Below, piece by piece: positions 1-12,565 of a DNA stretch of 64,000 nt. Made by a program: the position numbers and the translations under genes. The notes beneath the pieces are model-generated. The model made no database searches, was not told where the DNA came from, and worked only from the letters and a program-made list of their open reading frames with translations. The DNA lies in the NCBI RefSeq assembly GCF_963259705.1, contig NC_081847.1, positions 90,134,546 to 90,198,545 on the forward strand, in the 5' to 3' direction. Each line of letters opens with the position of its first letter. The stretch's first letter is position 1. The DNA is from Myotis daubentonii (taxonomy: Eukaryota; Chordata; Mammalia; Chiroptera; Vespertilionidae).

Positions 1-617
1 AAAAGCCTCAGGGGATTTTCAACAGGATGTTTGCAAATGCCACCCGTGGGAGGCTGGGGCAGGGCCTGAGGGAATGGGGTTCAGAAACAGTGACCCTCCC
101 CTGCGGGCTGAGGAGGAGGGGATCCCTGTCCTGGAGGGAACAGGGATCCCATCAGGCTGGCTGTGGGGAGGGGATCCCTGTCCCCGAGGGAAGCTGAGTC
201 CAAGGTCACTGGCGGCAGCAGATGACAGGCCAGATAGAAGGACCTAGAATGGGCGCTCGGAGCGCGAGCAGCAGCATCTCAGGGCGCTCCCTTGGTGTGG
301 GGATCCTCGCGGTGGGGTGACTGCATGGGCCTCGTTCCCGGGGCACCGATTTGACAGCTTGACTCTCAGGGCCAGACCCGACTTCCTCATGTCCAAGTTC
401 CTCCGCTGTTCAGAGGACTGAGGCCGTGCCATTCAATGCCATCTTGCTGGAGCCCGAACCTACAGGGACCAAGAAATGACAGAACTTACTGGAACAGTGA
501 CTTGTCACTCCTGCTCCCGTCCGCCCCTCGCCCTCCTTGGTCCTGTTTGCCCACCACACACAGCTCCACCCACACACAGCTCTACAGCAGGGCAGGTGAA
601 TGATACTTCACCCCCGA

Positions 618-698
618 GGGTCCCCTCTGCCCTCTGCACACAGTGGGTCCCCTCTGCCCTCTGCACACAGTGGGTCCTCCTCCGCCCTCTGCACAAGG
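618..698. repeat. 27-bp minisatellite, about three units
   Basis: Units at 618-644 and 645-671 are identical; a third, diverged unit starts at 672. The 27-bp period keeps a reading frame open on both strands, which explains the short repetitive open frames here. Confidence 0.9.
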
Positions 699-1522
699 CA
701 GCGACCACCCCGGCAGGACTTGGTGGAAACAAGTGTCCTGGCCAGACAGGAGCTTCTGGAAGGCTGGCTCAGGGCCGGGGCGGAGGAGGACCCCACCATG
801 TGCACTGTCCTCCTAGGATCACTGTTGGCAGCGGCAGCGCCTCCGAAAGGCCCACTTATTCTGGAGGAGACTTGAAGTGAGGACTTTAATTTGTAGAACA
901 GTTTTAGTTTTGAAAGCTGAGTTTGGGCCTCTGGGTAACTGGAGCAGACCCTGCGGACCCTAAGTGTTGCTGGGCAACAATTTAGGAAACAGCTTAGAGT
1001 TTAGTTGGAGTGCATTGTAAGGGTTAGTGGGTAGCTTTGTTCATTTCAAAACATTAGAATTTCTTAGGGATAAGTCCCTTTCGTGAGTGTGGAACATTGT
1101 GTTTGCATGTATCTTGAAATAATGTGACTAGTGTGTAAAAGAAGGAACCCAAATTCAATAACAATTCTCAATAAGCAGGTTACAGATTTAATAGCAAATG
1201 TGCTTTCTGGAGGTCACATAGATGTGCACTGAGGAAGAACATTATTAGAGAGAGCGGCGTCGTTTGGCAGTCAGCTATTGCGAGGCACCCCACCATGACT
1301 GGCAGATGCTGCGACGTGGTCCTGGGAATGGGAATGGGGCTCCCCGCGCCACTAAGGTGTGTCATACCCCAGCGCAGCAGCCGTGTCTCCCCGCAGCTCT
1401 CTCAGGGCGACACAGGGAGAGGTGAGCGGCCTCTCCAGACTGTAAAGGCTGTGACTCAGCCCTGAGGACAAAGTGCAAGAAGGTGGGAGAGGCCCACAAT
1501 CATATTTTGTAAAACAAATAAA

Positions 1523-1570
1523 TGATAGATGATAGATAGATAGATAGATAGATAGATAGTAGATAGATAG
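1523..1570. repeat. (GATA)n microsatellite
   Basis: About eleven GATA-type units with two interruptions. Confidence 0.95.
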
Positions 1571-2097
1571 AAAGAACTAGGGAAATTTGGTAAGAAAGAA
1601 ACAGCTAAAAGTTCGTGCCAACTTATTTCATGATGAGAGAATTGGGGGGGAAACTCAGGATAATTCTCTAGGATTGTATGTAGGAAATTAGCATCAGAAT
1701 TCTTTATCTGGAGAGCTCATGTGCTAACCTGCTTTTTAAAAAAGTATATTTTGTTTATTTTTGTATCAACTCCTCCTCCCCTACCCCTCTCATACATTTT
1801 AATAAACATTTTTGTCAATACGCAAATAAGAAAAGTACGCAAATCATAAGTGTGCAGTTCAATGAATTTTTACACAATGAGCACACCACTCAGAGAGAGA
1901 AATAAATACCCCCCCAGCCCAGAGGCCTCCCAGGACCTCTCATCCCATCGCCCCTCCTCCTCCGAAAGTGACAGTCCTGACTTGTAGCACAATTGTTAGT
2001 TTTGCCTAATTGTTAATCATATATGTACACATATATATACCAATTAATTATATATATAATTATATATTTATATATATAATTATATATATATACAATA

Positions 2098-2371
2098 TCC
2101 TATATAATAAAAGGCCAGACCATAAGTGTAATGACCAGAACGACCGCTCAACCTGTCGCTATGAGGTGGGGGGCCGGCGGCGGCGATGGTGCAGGAGGAG
2201 GGCCTGTGAGGGGAACCAGGTGGTTGGTGGTGGCAGTGGGGCCCGATGAGGGAAACTGGCTGGTTGGTGGCGGCGGCAGCAGCGGCCAGGGACTGGAGAG
2301 CAGGTGGAAATGGCCCTGATCGCAGGCTAGGCCTAGGGACCCTAACCACGCACGATTTTGTGCACTGGGCC

Positions 2372-2376
<5 letters not shown>
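2098..2376 (+). mobile_element. HeliBat-type non-autonomous Helitron
   Basis: 279 bp. The 5' end TCCTATATAATAAAAGGC is the HeliBat start. The 3' end has the hairpin gcacgattttgtgc followed by ggcctCTAA (CTRR terminus). It sits exactly between A (2097) and T (2377) without target duplication, as Helitrons do. No Rep/helicase coding remains. The GGT/GGC-rich interior gives spurious open frames. Confidence 0.9.
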
Positions 2377-2469
<93 letters not shown>

Positions 2470-2490
2470 ATCATATATATATATAATGAT
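2377..2490. repeat. (TA)n microsatellite
   Basis: Over 100 nt of TA repeats with short interruptions, abutting the HeliBat 3' end. The TA-rich run at 2015-2097 on the other side suggests the Helitron landed within an existing TA tract. Confidence 0.95.
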
Positions 2491-3384
2491 AGTATGTACC
2501 CATTTGTGTCTGATTTCTTTCACTCAACATTTTTTCTGAGGTTTGCTCATGTTATTGCTCAGAGCAGTGGTTTGTTCATTTCCATTAATTGAGGAATTCC
2601 ATTGTGTGAATGTGCCCATCCTATTGTTGACAGACAACGGGGTTGTTAGCAGTTTTGAACAGTTATGAATACTGCTGCTATAAACATGCAGAGATGTGTA
2701 CATGTACACTTTGGTGAACCTATGTACGCATTTCTGCTAGGATGGAATTGCTGAGTCACAGGGGTACGCATCTAGTGTTCTGTTTTAGTAGGCGCAGTGG
2801 TTTTCCAAAGAGCTTGTCCCAATTTACAACCCCATCAGCAGGTTGTGAAAATCCCAGTTGCTCCACCTTTTAATCAGCATTTGGTTTCTCAATCTTTTCC
2901 ATTTTAGCCTTTCTAATGAGGAAGTAGTGTTATTCCATAGTAGTTTTAATTTTAATTTTCTTGGTGACTAATGATACCAGGCACTTTCTCACCTATGTCC
3001 TGGATTGTCAAAATGGGTACTCACTATTATGAAGTACTTGTTAAAGTTCTTTGCCCATTTTTTTTCTATTGGGTTACCTGTGTTTTTTATTATTGATTCT
3101 TAGACATTGCTTATCTATTCTACATGTAAGTACTTTGTTGGTTATATTGCAAATATCTCCTCCATGGCTTAACATTTTACTGTGTCAGTGATATGTTTCG
3201 ATAAATTATAATCTTGTTCAATATTTTGCTTAATGCTTACTGCTTTTTGTACCATGTTTAAGAAATATTTACCATCCCCAAGATCATGACTATCTTTTTT
3301 CTGGATACCTTCAAGAAACTTTAATAGTCTAGCTTTCCTATTTAAGCCTGCAATCATGCCGAGATTGATTTTTGTTTATAACAA

Positions 3385-3599
3385 GTTTCTCAGTCTTGAC
3401 ACTATTGACATTTCGACCAGATAATTCTTTGTTGTGTGGAACTATCCTGTGCATTACAGGACGTTTAGCAGTCCCTCACCTGTACCCACTGGATGCCAGT
3501 AGTATATACATCCTCAGTCATGACAATAATGTCTCCAGACATTCCTGGATGTCCCTGGGGGTAAGGGAGCCAACATCACCCCTATTGAGAACCACTGAT
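3385..3599. mobile_element. MER20-like hAT-Charlie element
   Basis: Recognised from tctcagtcttgacactattgaca-like and gataattctttgttgtg motifs, the 'gcattacaggacgtttagcag' type core, tgtctccagacattcctgg, and the terminal gagaaccactg at 3587-3597. It is ancient and diverged, and inserted in the L1. Confidence 0.85.
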
Positions 3600-5209
3600 T
3601 TGGGGTATTAAATGGGGATTAAGATATACCAGATATGCCCAGCATTTTTATAGGAAAAGCATGCTTTTTCCACAATCTTCAGTGTCACCAATGTCACAAA
3701 TCCAGAGACCCATATGTTGTCAAGAGAATGTGGAGTCCTTTCTGGAGTCTGTTCTGTTGATTGAAGAGTCTATCTTATGTCAGTTCCACGGTCTCATCAT
3801 AAAGCTATGGTAATGAGCTCTGGATGTCTAGCACCATGTCCATTCCAATTCTGTCCTTCATGATTTTTTTATTCCTGCATTTTGCATTTTCATATACATT
3901 TTATAATCAACTTATTGATTTCTATCATTCCTCACCCCACCCCCTCAAAAAATTTACTGGAATTTTGACTTAGGTTGCATTAGATAATAAATCAAGTTGG
4001 AGAAAATTGACAATTTATTGAGTCTTTTAATTCTGAGCTATAATTTGTCTACCCATTTGATTAAAACTTTCATTTCAATGTTTTATGGTTTTCAGTATAT
4101 ATTTCTTTCATCTTTCTATAGATTTAGTTCAAAGTATTTGACTCTGATGATGCTACTGTAAATAATATCTTTTCTTGCATGTATCCTTTCACATTGTTTT
4201 TTAACAGTTAGTGTCTAGTATATAGGAATACAGCTGATGTTTTATAATGAGCTTGTACTAGTTACCTAGCTAAATTTATTTACTTATTCAAATACTAGAT
4301 CTTTGAAATATTTTACTTTATGGAGCAATATATGTTCAATTTTGGTAGATGTTGTAAATGCACTTAAAAGCATGTACATTTTGCAGTTGTGTTGAGTAGT
4401 GTCCTATAGAGGTCAGCCAGGTTAAGAGCGTGAATTGTATTAGTCCAACTTCCCATATCCTCATCAAGTTTTCTTCATGCTTGCTGTCTTAGTTATTAAA
4501 GGAAATGTGTTTTCATCTATTTCTATGACTATGGACATGCCAACTTCTTGTAATTCTGTTGAATTGGCTTTATGTCATTTGAGGCTTTGCTATGGTGCAT
4601 TCAAATTTGGAATTCCTATTTCTTCCTGGTGAAGTGATGCTCTGTCATGATGTCTTAGTACTTTTATCTTAAAGCCCACTTTCTCTGAAATGAGTGTCAT
4701 CACTCCGGCTATCTTTTCTCTTTGGTTGACAGAGTGTTACTATCACAGTTATTTGAAAGCCCATGTCCTGTGTCCCCATTATCCGACTCACCTGTCAGTG
4801 TTCGTTTTGTTTATTGTTTTCTCTACACTTTTTTGAAACTTGGTGTTGTCTCCTGGTCTTTTCCTTCCTGGTAATTAGTTGTTGTCGAACAGCAGATGCT
4901 GTGAATGATGGTTTGAAGCTCTGAATGATGCCATCCTCTTGGAGAGATGCTATACATTGGCTTCTGGGAAGCAGTGAGAACAGGGAGTTTATATGAATCC
5001 AAGTTCGGATGGATTTGAAATAAAGCTGCATTTCTATTTTGTGGGCTCCCCCCCACCCCCATCTCTCCTGATGGAGTGAGGACTTTGGGTCTCAGTGGAA
5101 AACTGGCACGTTTCCTAGGTGCTGCTTTCCTGGTGGGCCCTGCCTGTAACTGTGTTTCCCTGGGATCGCAGGACTGCTACCAGTTAACTCTGCTTCCCAT
5201 CCTCTTAGC

Positions 5210-5412
5210 CAGCGGTTCTCAACCTCCCTAATGCCGCGACCCTTTAATACAGTTCCTCATGTTGTGGTGACCCCCAATTTCACTGTTACAAATTAAACAT
5301 AATTAAAGCATAGTGATTAATCACAAAAACAATATGGAATTATATATGTGTTTTCTGATGGTCTTAGGCGACCCCTGTGAAAGGGTCGCGACCCACAGGT
5401 TGAGAACCGCTG
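5210..5412 (-). mobile_element. SPIN hAT element, non-autonomous (copy 1)
   Basis: Starts cagcggttctcaacct and ends aggttgagaaccgctg (terminal inverted repeats). The interior has gcgaccctttaatacag and gtcttaggcgacccctgtg, diagnostic of SPIN. Relative to copy 2 it lacks the gttcgacccccaaag stretch between two gggtcg repeats, probably a slippage deletion. The 8-bp flanks no longer match cleanly. Confidence 0.9.
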
Positions 5413-5700
5413 CTAGCGGAAGGTTTCCTCTTGGCTGTTCAACCTCTGAGTTGATACTAATAAATTAGCAAATGCCACTATTCTACGGGACTTTGACTTC
5501 TCAAGTTCTGGCTGCCCCCCGAGCCCTGGACTCCAGTTTTCATCTTCCCGGCTTGCAAACAAAAAATTCTTCTCAGTTTTTTGGCTCTCAGGCGTACCCT
5601 CCTATGAATCGGCATATGCACAGAGGGAGAATGTTGCACGAGATATTGGGACAACCTCCATGCACTTCCTTTCCCTGCAGTCATGGCTGCCTTAGCGCTC

Positions 5701-5742
5701 CCTAAGCCTGAGCCTAACCCTAACCCTAATCCTAACCCTAAT
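5701..5742. repeat. Interstitial telomere-like repeat (CCCTAA)n
   Basis: About seven CCTAA/CCCTAA-type units, some degenerate (cctgag, cctaat), lie in one array. The G-rich strand is the bottom strand. No other subtelomeric features are nearby, so this is an interstitial array. Confidence 0.85.
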
Positions 5743-5791
5743 CTCAAGCCTCCAATCAGGGGGTTAATACCTGCAGTCAGAGACTTTTGAG

Positions 5792-6005
5792 CAGCCGTGG
5801 GCAAACTACGGCCCGCGGGCCGGATGCGGCCCGTTTGAAATGAATAAAACTAAAAAAAAAAAAGACCCTACCCTTTTATGTCATGATGTTTACTTTGAAT
5901 TTATATTAGTTCACACAAACACTCCATCCATGCTTTTGTTCCGGCCCTCCGGTCCAGTTTAAGAACCCATTGTGGCCCTCGAGTCAGAAAGTTTGCCCAC
6001 CCCTG
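5792..6005 (+). mobile_element. Non-autonomous hAT (CAGNNGTGGGCAAACT family)
   Basis: 214 bp. Left terminus cagccgtgggcaaact, right terminus agtttgcccacccctg. A perfect 8-bp target-site duplication, cttttgag, lies at 5784-5791 and 6006-6013. The interior has tacggcccgcgggccgg and an A-run, with no coding capacity. Confidence 0.9.
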
Positions 6006-6013
6006 CTTTTGAG

Positions 6014-7252
6014 TCTTCTTCCGGTTTCTCTGCTGGTACTGACAGAGGGCTGTTATAATACAGGACAGTGTCCGCGACAGAAGCACCACTCACACACTTC
6101 TGAACTAACATTACTTTAGAAAATTTCAGTATCCCTTAGCTGTGCTAAGGTGAGTGGAAATTACAAAAGGATTGTTTGGGATTTAAAAAAAAAAATACTA
6201 TTGCAGCCTACTCCCCAGTCTGGCTAAAGTGATGAACATTTGATTCCAGTGAGAAAACCCTGGAAGGAAAATGTTAAGGGAAACTTAATTGTCGATGTTT
6301 CCGCCATCCCTGTCCATCCAGAGATAACGAGATAGAAAGCATAACTCACACGCGATGCCTCTAATGTGGCAGGCGTCGTTGCTGAGGACTGGAATAGGCA
6401 ATGCGTGAGAATCCTCCTCAGGCAGATCTCCTAAGTCAGAAATGTGGTGGGGGGGGGGTGGGGGGGGGGTTATACAGACATGGCATTGTGATGGTGGGGC
6501 ACAGGGAGACTTTACACTGAAGAAAAACATTTGTGATTTCAAGGCTGGTTCTGTAACTGGCCATTCCCCACGCCCAGCCTCTGCCTAGCCCTCCTCTCAC
6601 GTGGCCTGCCTGTGTGACCCGCCCGCCCCTTGGCAAGATCCAGCCCAATGCAAGTGCTCTAGTTCCCTGGCTCCTCTGGGCGCCTAACACACCTGCCCTG
6701 GGCCGCCTTCCTGGCACTTACGTTGCCTGACTGCCATTGTATTTGTGAATGGATGCTCCCTCCCGCTCAGAATGAAATCGCATCGCCCTCGGAGACTGCA
6801 ACGTTTTCATCTGTGCATCCCCTGAAGTGCTGTGTGTGTGTACACATAGTTGTTGGCAAAATAATTATCTGGAAAAGCCTAACTCTAATGAAGGTCTGCA
6901 TGGCATTCAGTGTAAATCAAAGTGCAAAAAGAATTCTCTCCCCTTGTAGTCATGGCTAGTTCACTAGACCAGAATGTAAAAGATACATAATGAAAATAAA
7001 AGTAAAGGATAGTTGCACTACAATTGCAGTGCGTGTGTGAGTGCACGTGTGTGTTGGGAGAAACATCCTTTCCAGCTAACAGTGGACAGCCAATTGCTGG
7101 TCATCAATGCTGACAAATTCATGCTTCATTGGTAATCACCTCTGTTTATTTGCATAAAAACAATTCAAGCAAAATCAACAATCATCTTGTTTGAGTTCCT
7201 ACAATGCAAGACGCTGTGTTGTCTATTCTGAGAACCGCAAAGGAGTATATAC
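6014..7252. other. Intergenic DNA without recognised gene
   Basis: Mostly unique sequence with a G-run tract at 6445-6470. No repeat family or exon is recognised. Confidence 0.5.
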
Positions 7253-7387
7253 AAGGGTGGGGCTAAAACAGGTTTACAGTTGTTCATATGGAAAATAATG
7301 CAAGTATCAAGAAGTAAATAATAACAGAAGAATAAACTCTGTGTTTCCCCAGACTCACAACTGTAAACCTACTTTGGCCCCACCCTG
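7253..7387. mobile_element. Mariner-like MITE (copy 1)
   Basis: Terminal inverted repeats caagggtggggctaaaac / ggccccaccctgg, with inner gtttacagttgt / acaactgtaaac. A TA precedes the left end; the right TA is lost. The same short element recurs at 62064. Confidence 0.8.
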
Positions 7388-10300
7388 GAGAGTGCACCCT
7401 GCCCTCAAGAGGGAACATTCTGAGGTATTGAGACATTGAAAATAAAAATATTGATAAAAGAATTTAAAAAAAAAAACCATCGAAGGGATGTAACCAAGCG
7501 ATACATGATTAATCGCCTAATGAATTGTAGAGGCAGCCATCGCTTTAGGAATTGGCTGCAGGGCGAGCGTGTCCTGAGGAGGCGGTGGACGGGGCTGCCC
7601 GGGGGGAAGAACATTTCTGTTCTGCATGGAGAGCCCAGGTGGGCTGGGGGCGGGGCAGCCGCGATCCAACCCCAGCTCCAGGAACCAGGCCTTCTGCCCG
7701 ATGCCTCCTGCTTCCAGCTGGAGGGGGAGGCCTTTTCTTTAGGCCCACAGAGATGGAGGGTGAGCCGGGGGACTCCGAGTGGGGTTTTAAGAAAGGTGCG
7801 AGATTTTAATGACTTTGAGTACTAGTGCAACTTGTTGGAATTCCAGATGAAAAGTACCGCAGCTGTGTTTGGGGGCCACTAGGGTGGGGAGACTAAAAAG
7901 AAGACCAAGTAAAAATTAAATGAGCAATTTCTGCACCTCTGAGGGTGCAGATATAAGCAGCATTCACATTAGTAGCCCAGTGTTTGGCCCAAGTACAAGA
8001 TCAGCAGTGGGTTTATTTTTTTCAGTGTATAATGGACACAGGGCAGACACTGGACTCAGGTTTATGTCCAGTCACTAGTCTACTGGACTTCATAGGACAG
8101 GCACCAGGCCACAGTGAGAATCTCCCTGAGGACTTGAAATAACCTTTTGCCCTTGAACCTCCTTAGGAGAAGGTCTTCCCGGAGAGATCACCTTATCCTG
8201 GCCCACTTTGGGCAGCTCTACCTCCAGAAGCATGTCAACATCTTGGTAAATACAACATGGGCTCCAGGTGGCATTCTTTGTCCAGTTGGTTCACAGAGAA
8301 AGATTTTGACTCTTTTCTGGAAAGAATCAAATTTATCAAAACAAATATTAATGTGAGGAGGTATGTTTTCCTATCAAAAGAAAGCTAGGCAATGAACAAG
8401 AAAAAAAAAAAAAACTGTGGAGGCATTAGAGAAATAAAAGTCGTCCATGTGACGCAATTTCAAGCCCCTGACAATGACTGATAGGCCACAGGAATGGAGT
8501 CAGATGGAGGCTTGTCTCTGAGTGCGCTGCAAAAATGTTCCCTCACACAGCTTGTGGAGCAATCAACAGGACCAGGGGCGATTCTGGACTTAGTCCAAGG
8601 AAATGGAAGTGGGTGAAATGAATACTGTACCGTGAAGCTAATAAACCCCTAGGGAGAGTTATCATAATATCACCAGATTGGAACACACTTCTGAGAATAT
8701 TTGTGAATGGTAATAGAAGTAGAAAAATATTGGAAATGTGGAATGAGTTAAAAAAAAAGAAGTTGATTGGAATGAACTAGTGTGCACTATAATGGAAAGG
8801 TATACAGTGCTGAGAAAGAACATGTCATTTGCTATCCTGAAATTCAATTCTAATAACAGAAGTCAATGCAGCCTCATAAAAATGTAGTAATGGAAATCAA
8901 AAACAATGTCCTTATTTAAAAACACTATCAGTTTTGATATAGGATTAGATTCTGAAAATTAAAATGAAGGAGAAAGTCACAAGCAAACTTCAAACATGTA
9001 TTTAAAGTGTAGTTTCAAAGGAAGCAGAATGGAATTGCAGGAAGAGCAAGGCCTGTGCAGTCCGACTGGCCCAACCTCATGGCATTGAGCAATTCCTTTC
9101 TCTCATTCCCCTCTATGCAAGGACACAGGAATACCTGCTCTCATGCCACCATTGCCCACAGGAAGTCAGATCAGTCATGTGCAAGGATTGAGTAGGTGCT
9201 TAGTAAACACTGCCTCCATCCCTTTACCCCCCTTCCTGTCCGTGGCCAACAGTGTCCTGGACGTTAGCTCTCCCTTCTCATGTTCATCCTTCCACCAAGG
9301 TAGTAGTATCCCCACTGCCAGGTCAACTCTTAAGGTCTGATGGTCCGGTGGGATGATGGAAGAGTAGAAAGACCTTGAGGGATTAAGAGGGAATAAAACA
9401 TACAAATGAACCACATTATAGGAAGTGCCTTTCCCCATCTGGCAAACATTGATTAGGGTAGCTGTAAAATATGAAATATATCAGCAGTGGATTGCTTTTT
9501 TTCCCCAGTATATAATGGAGACAATGCATACATTAGATGGGTGAGATCAAATCATTTCCAATTATCTTCCAACCCCTTTCTTCTGATTCAAGCATGATTA
9601 ACATGTTCTTACAAATCTGGCTTCCTGGCAGTAGGGTTGATGAACCATGGCAGCCTCCTCAGATCTGTGGCCCCTAAAAGGTAGGCAGCACAGCCTTTGG
9701 AACACAGGAGTGGTTTTCAAAAGCTACCAACATTGTACATTTTTAACATGAGAACTCTGTTCAAGGTTACCAAAGGACATACACAATAAAATCAGGAGTC
9801 ATCTCTCTTATCTGCTGTTTTTACCATGTTCAGCTTATGCGGTATATTCAAAATGTTACTGTATATTGGTCTTCCCTCTCCCTTTAAAATGTACTCAATG
9901 GGGCAAAATGTCCCCTGCCGTTGAATACCCTCTTCAACATCTCCCTTTAGTTGTTTTTACTGTTTAGTAATAGATGGTTCTCGATTCACTTGAGGTTCAA
10001 TAGTCAGATGTCCATTGCTGGTAATTAGTCAACTTCTGAACTTGATTTTGAGTGAAATCCTCTCCTGTCTACCAGCTGGGCCAGTTGGAGAGCTGCCTCA
10101 CCTATAGGGTAGGCCACTCCTTTGTCTAGTCTGACTCTTCCGCCCCTCCTATCATACCCGCTAGCTATGGTTTCCTACCACTCCCAGGTAGCAACAAGGG
10201 GAGCTGGAAGCAGAAAGGTAGGTGGGAAGTTTCTTTTATGAGTTGGTGTCGCTGTAAGCTGACTTTCTGCTTTCTGCTCCAAGAAGAGGTTTACGCCAAC

Positions 10301-11145
10301 TCTTTCTCTCATGGAGGCAATAGTAGCTAACTTGGCAAGGCCGCTGCTGGTCACCTCTAGTTTATGCTTCTCTAGTTTATGCTCCACACACACCCTCACG
10401 CCCACCCCAGCCTTAGCCCTGGTTCTCAGATGGTCCATCCTATGGAGATTTTTCTCTGCTGGAACCTCATTGCCTCTTCCACACCAGCTTCTCTGCCGGG
10501 ACATAAAAGGGCCTCAGGCCATTCCTACATCAGCTCCCTTTCTGGCCACTGGGGTTTTACCTCTTTGAACTTGTGGCAAGAGAAGTCACTTTCTGGATGC
10601 AGCCGAGACTCACCTCTGCTCAGCTGCCAAACCAGCTCTCCAGCACTTCTGGCTGCTCTTCGATTTCCAGACCCAGTCCATCAGGGCACAGACCCAGAGG
10701 AGGGAGAAGAAGCAATCCTCGGAGTTGCCCCTTACTCTGAGGGAGGGCAGGTATGTCCCCGGCCCTCCTCCCCTAGGGAAAGAGGAGGCTGTCACTGTCG
10801 CTTTCCTGAGAAATGTCCTGAAATGCTGCCTCTTTCTGTCAGCATTTACTCGTCTTTCACTCAGGTCAGTCCTCCCTTATTGTCGAGCTCCGCATTTTGA
10901 AGCCACCTTTTCGTCTGCTTTGAATATGCGCATTTCGATCTAGCCCCTCACTTTGGTGCGCAACATCTATTGCATCATCCAGCTTTGCTCAAAACAAATT
11001 TTAACTTCCTATCCCATATACACCTATCAACTTAAAAATAAACACTAGATAAAGCAAAATATCCACCATTTTAGTGTTAGAGGAATATTGCACCGAAGTA
11101 TGGGAAGCTACTCACCTACAACTGAAATACTGAGGCTTCCCTGTG
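7388..11145. other. Intergenic DNA without recognised gene
   Basis: Short open frames here have no domain, no family resemblance and no splice context. 7540-7760 is GC-rich. Two A-runs occur near 8401 and 8749. I see no clear lineage-specific repeat. Confidence 0.5.
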
Positions 11146-11235
11146 TTCATTCATTCATTTTATTCAGTATGTAATTGAACATATATCATATGTAGGTGCC
11201 GTGCTAGGCTCTGCAACCACAATGGTGATAAAAAA
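11145..11235. mobile_element. L2-like fragment
   Basis: A cattcattcattt run, then tatgtaggtgccgtgctagg, resembling the reverse complement of an L2 3' end. Short and diverged. Confidence 0.45.
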
Positions 11236-11422
11236 AAAAAATCATGGTCCCGATAATGGACTGCACAGTCTGCAAGGAAGGCATCTGTCCCCATATTCAT
11301 TTGCCGCCCCCCCTCCCCCGCCCCTTATTTTTCAAATAGGGACTTTATTAAGCTCTTGTCCTCTTGGTTCAACTTTGAAATCACACAACTTTCATCAATG
11401 TTTGCCTGTAAGAGGCAATTAA

Positions 11423-11423
<1 letters not shown>

Positions 11424-11472
<49 letters not shown>
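11424..11472. repeat. (TA)n microsatellite
   Basis: About 24 uninterrupted TA units. Confidence 0.97.
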
Positions 11473-11475
<3 letters not shown>

Positions 11476-11777
11476 CCAGTTCTTGCCAAAAATAACTGGA
11501 GTATATGATAGGAGGTTGTTGCCTTAAGTCCTTGCCAACGTTTTGTGTTATTGGAACCTGAAAGTTCACTTAGTCAGAAGTACTTCTTGGTGGAGCACCA
11601 TGGGTCAGTAGGTGAAGCGCTGGCATGGAAAGGACTCTGCGAACATGAATTTTAATTTGGTTCTGCCTCTGACTGCGACCTTGATCAAGTCCCCAAACTG
11701 GTATCTCAGTTTCCCTGCTGTAAGAGCAGGAGGGGCTTAGAATAAAATTGGTTGAGTCTTGTGCTCTGTTTTCTTTA

Positions 11778-12006
11778 AAAAAAACCACGTTTTTATTGAT
11801 TTTTTTTTTTTTGAGGGAGAAGAGAGAGGGAGAGACAGATAGAAACATCAATGAGAGAGAAACATCAACATTGATTGGCTGCTTCCTGCATGTCCCCTAC
11901 TGGGGACTGAGCCCACAACCTAGGCATGTGCCCTAACCAGGAAGTGAACCGGTGACCTCTCGATGCATGGGTTGACACTCAACCACTGAGCCACACCGGC
12001 TTGGCA
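11778..12006 (-). mobile_element. VES SINE (copy 1, reverse)
   Basis: tRNA-derived vespertilionid SINE. The reverse strand carries the promoter-like head (box A/B region near 11930-12000) and a CT-rich, A-tailed 3' end at 11778-11850. A perfect 17-bp target-site duplication, gtgctctgttttcttta, lies at 11761-11777 and 12007-12023. The head is diverged from the other copies, suggesting an older subfamily. Confidence 0.93.
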
Positions 12007-12334
12007 GTGCTCTGTTTTCTTTACATTTAGAGAAGGCAAGTTAACACCAGAATATCTGTTCTGTGTATATTGAAAACTGAGCTACCAAAAAAATAAATAA
12101 ATAAAAGGATTTTTCTGGATTCATACGGTGACTAAGAAGCCATTCAAAAGTTGGAACTGAGAGTCTGTAACTCCCCAGTCTCTTATCTTGGTAATATTCT
12201 TGGCAGTGTTAAACACGAGTTCAGCTTTAGTGTTTCTGTTTTGATTTCTTTCTACTATCTTCCACAGAAAGGTTCTATCTTCACACCTTCCCATCCTTCA
12301 GTGTACAAACCATGATCACTCAGGGCTTCTGGCT

Positions 12335-12565
12335 GTGGAGCGCTTACTACATGCTGAGTGCTTTAAGCAGATTGTTCTTTTAATTATCAGAACAGCCCCT
12401 GTAGGGTAATAAACCACTGCTTTACAGATGATAAAACTAAGGCTCAGAGTGGTCAAACATCTCTTCCAAGATCACACAACAAGTAAGTGGAGAAAGCGGA
12501 AGTTTTCCCCAAAGCTTCTAACTCCAGAGTCCATATTCTTAGCCACTAACATACTCTGCCTTCCA
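12335..12565 (-). mobile_element. MIR SINE
   Basis: gcttactacatgctgagtgc, then tttacagatgataaaactaagg and cacacaacaagtaagtgg: the reverse-orientation MIR core with its gatgagga-type centre. Confidence 0.8.

Larger units (their letters stand above)
1..1744. other. Intergenic DNA, mostly unannotatable
   Basis: The first 900 bp are moderately GC-rich with short open frames in several phases and no recognisable domain, start context or splice structure. They contain a small 27-bp minisatellite. 900-1500 holds nothing I recognise. A GATA microsatellite lies near 1523-1570. Confidence 0.6.
1745..4790 (-). mobile_element. Old L1 (L1M-type) 3' half, reverse orientation, interrupted
   Basis: The plus strand reads as the reverse complement of an ancient L1 3' region, with the typical run of fragments: ttcactcaacat near 2519, the 'constant-width' text ctatgaata/gctgctataaacatgc near 2665, and ggaattgctgagtcaca near 2742. 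3600-4790 resembles reverse-complement ORF2 with many stops. A HeliBat with a TA tract (2098-2487) and a MER20 (3385-3599) interrupt it. No frame is intact. The subfamily and the outer limits are approximate. Confidence 0.7.

Noticed and set aside
476..880. 134-codon frame near the left edge
   Set aside because: Its repetitive PSALCTQWV motif is produced by the 27-bp minisatellite. No domain or splice context.
10379..10900. 173-codon plus-strand frame
   Set aside because: Ser/Pro-rich translation with no family resemblance, no convincing start context and competing frames on the same DNA.
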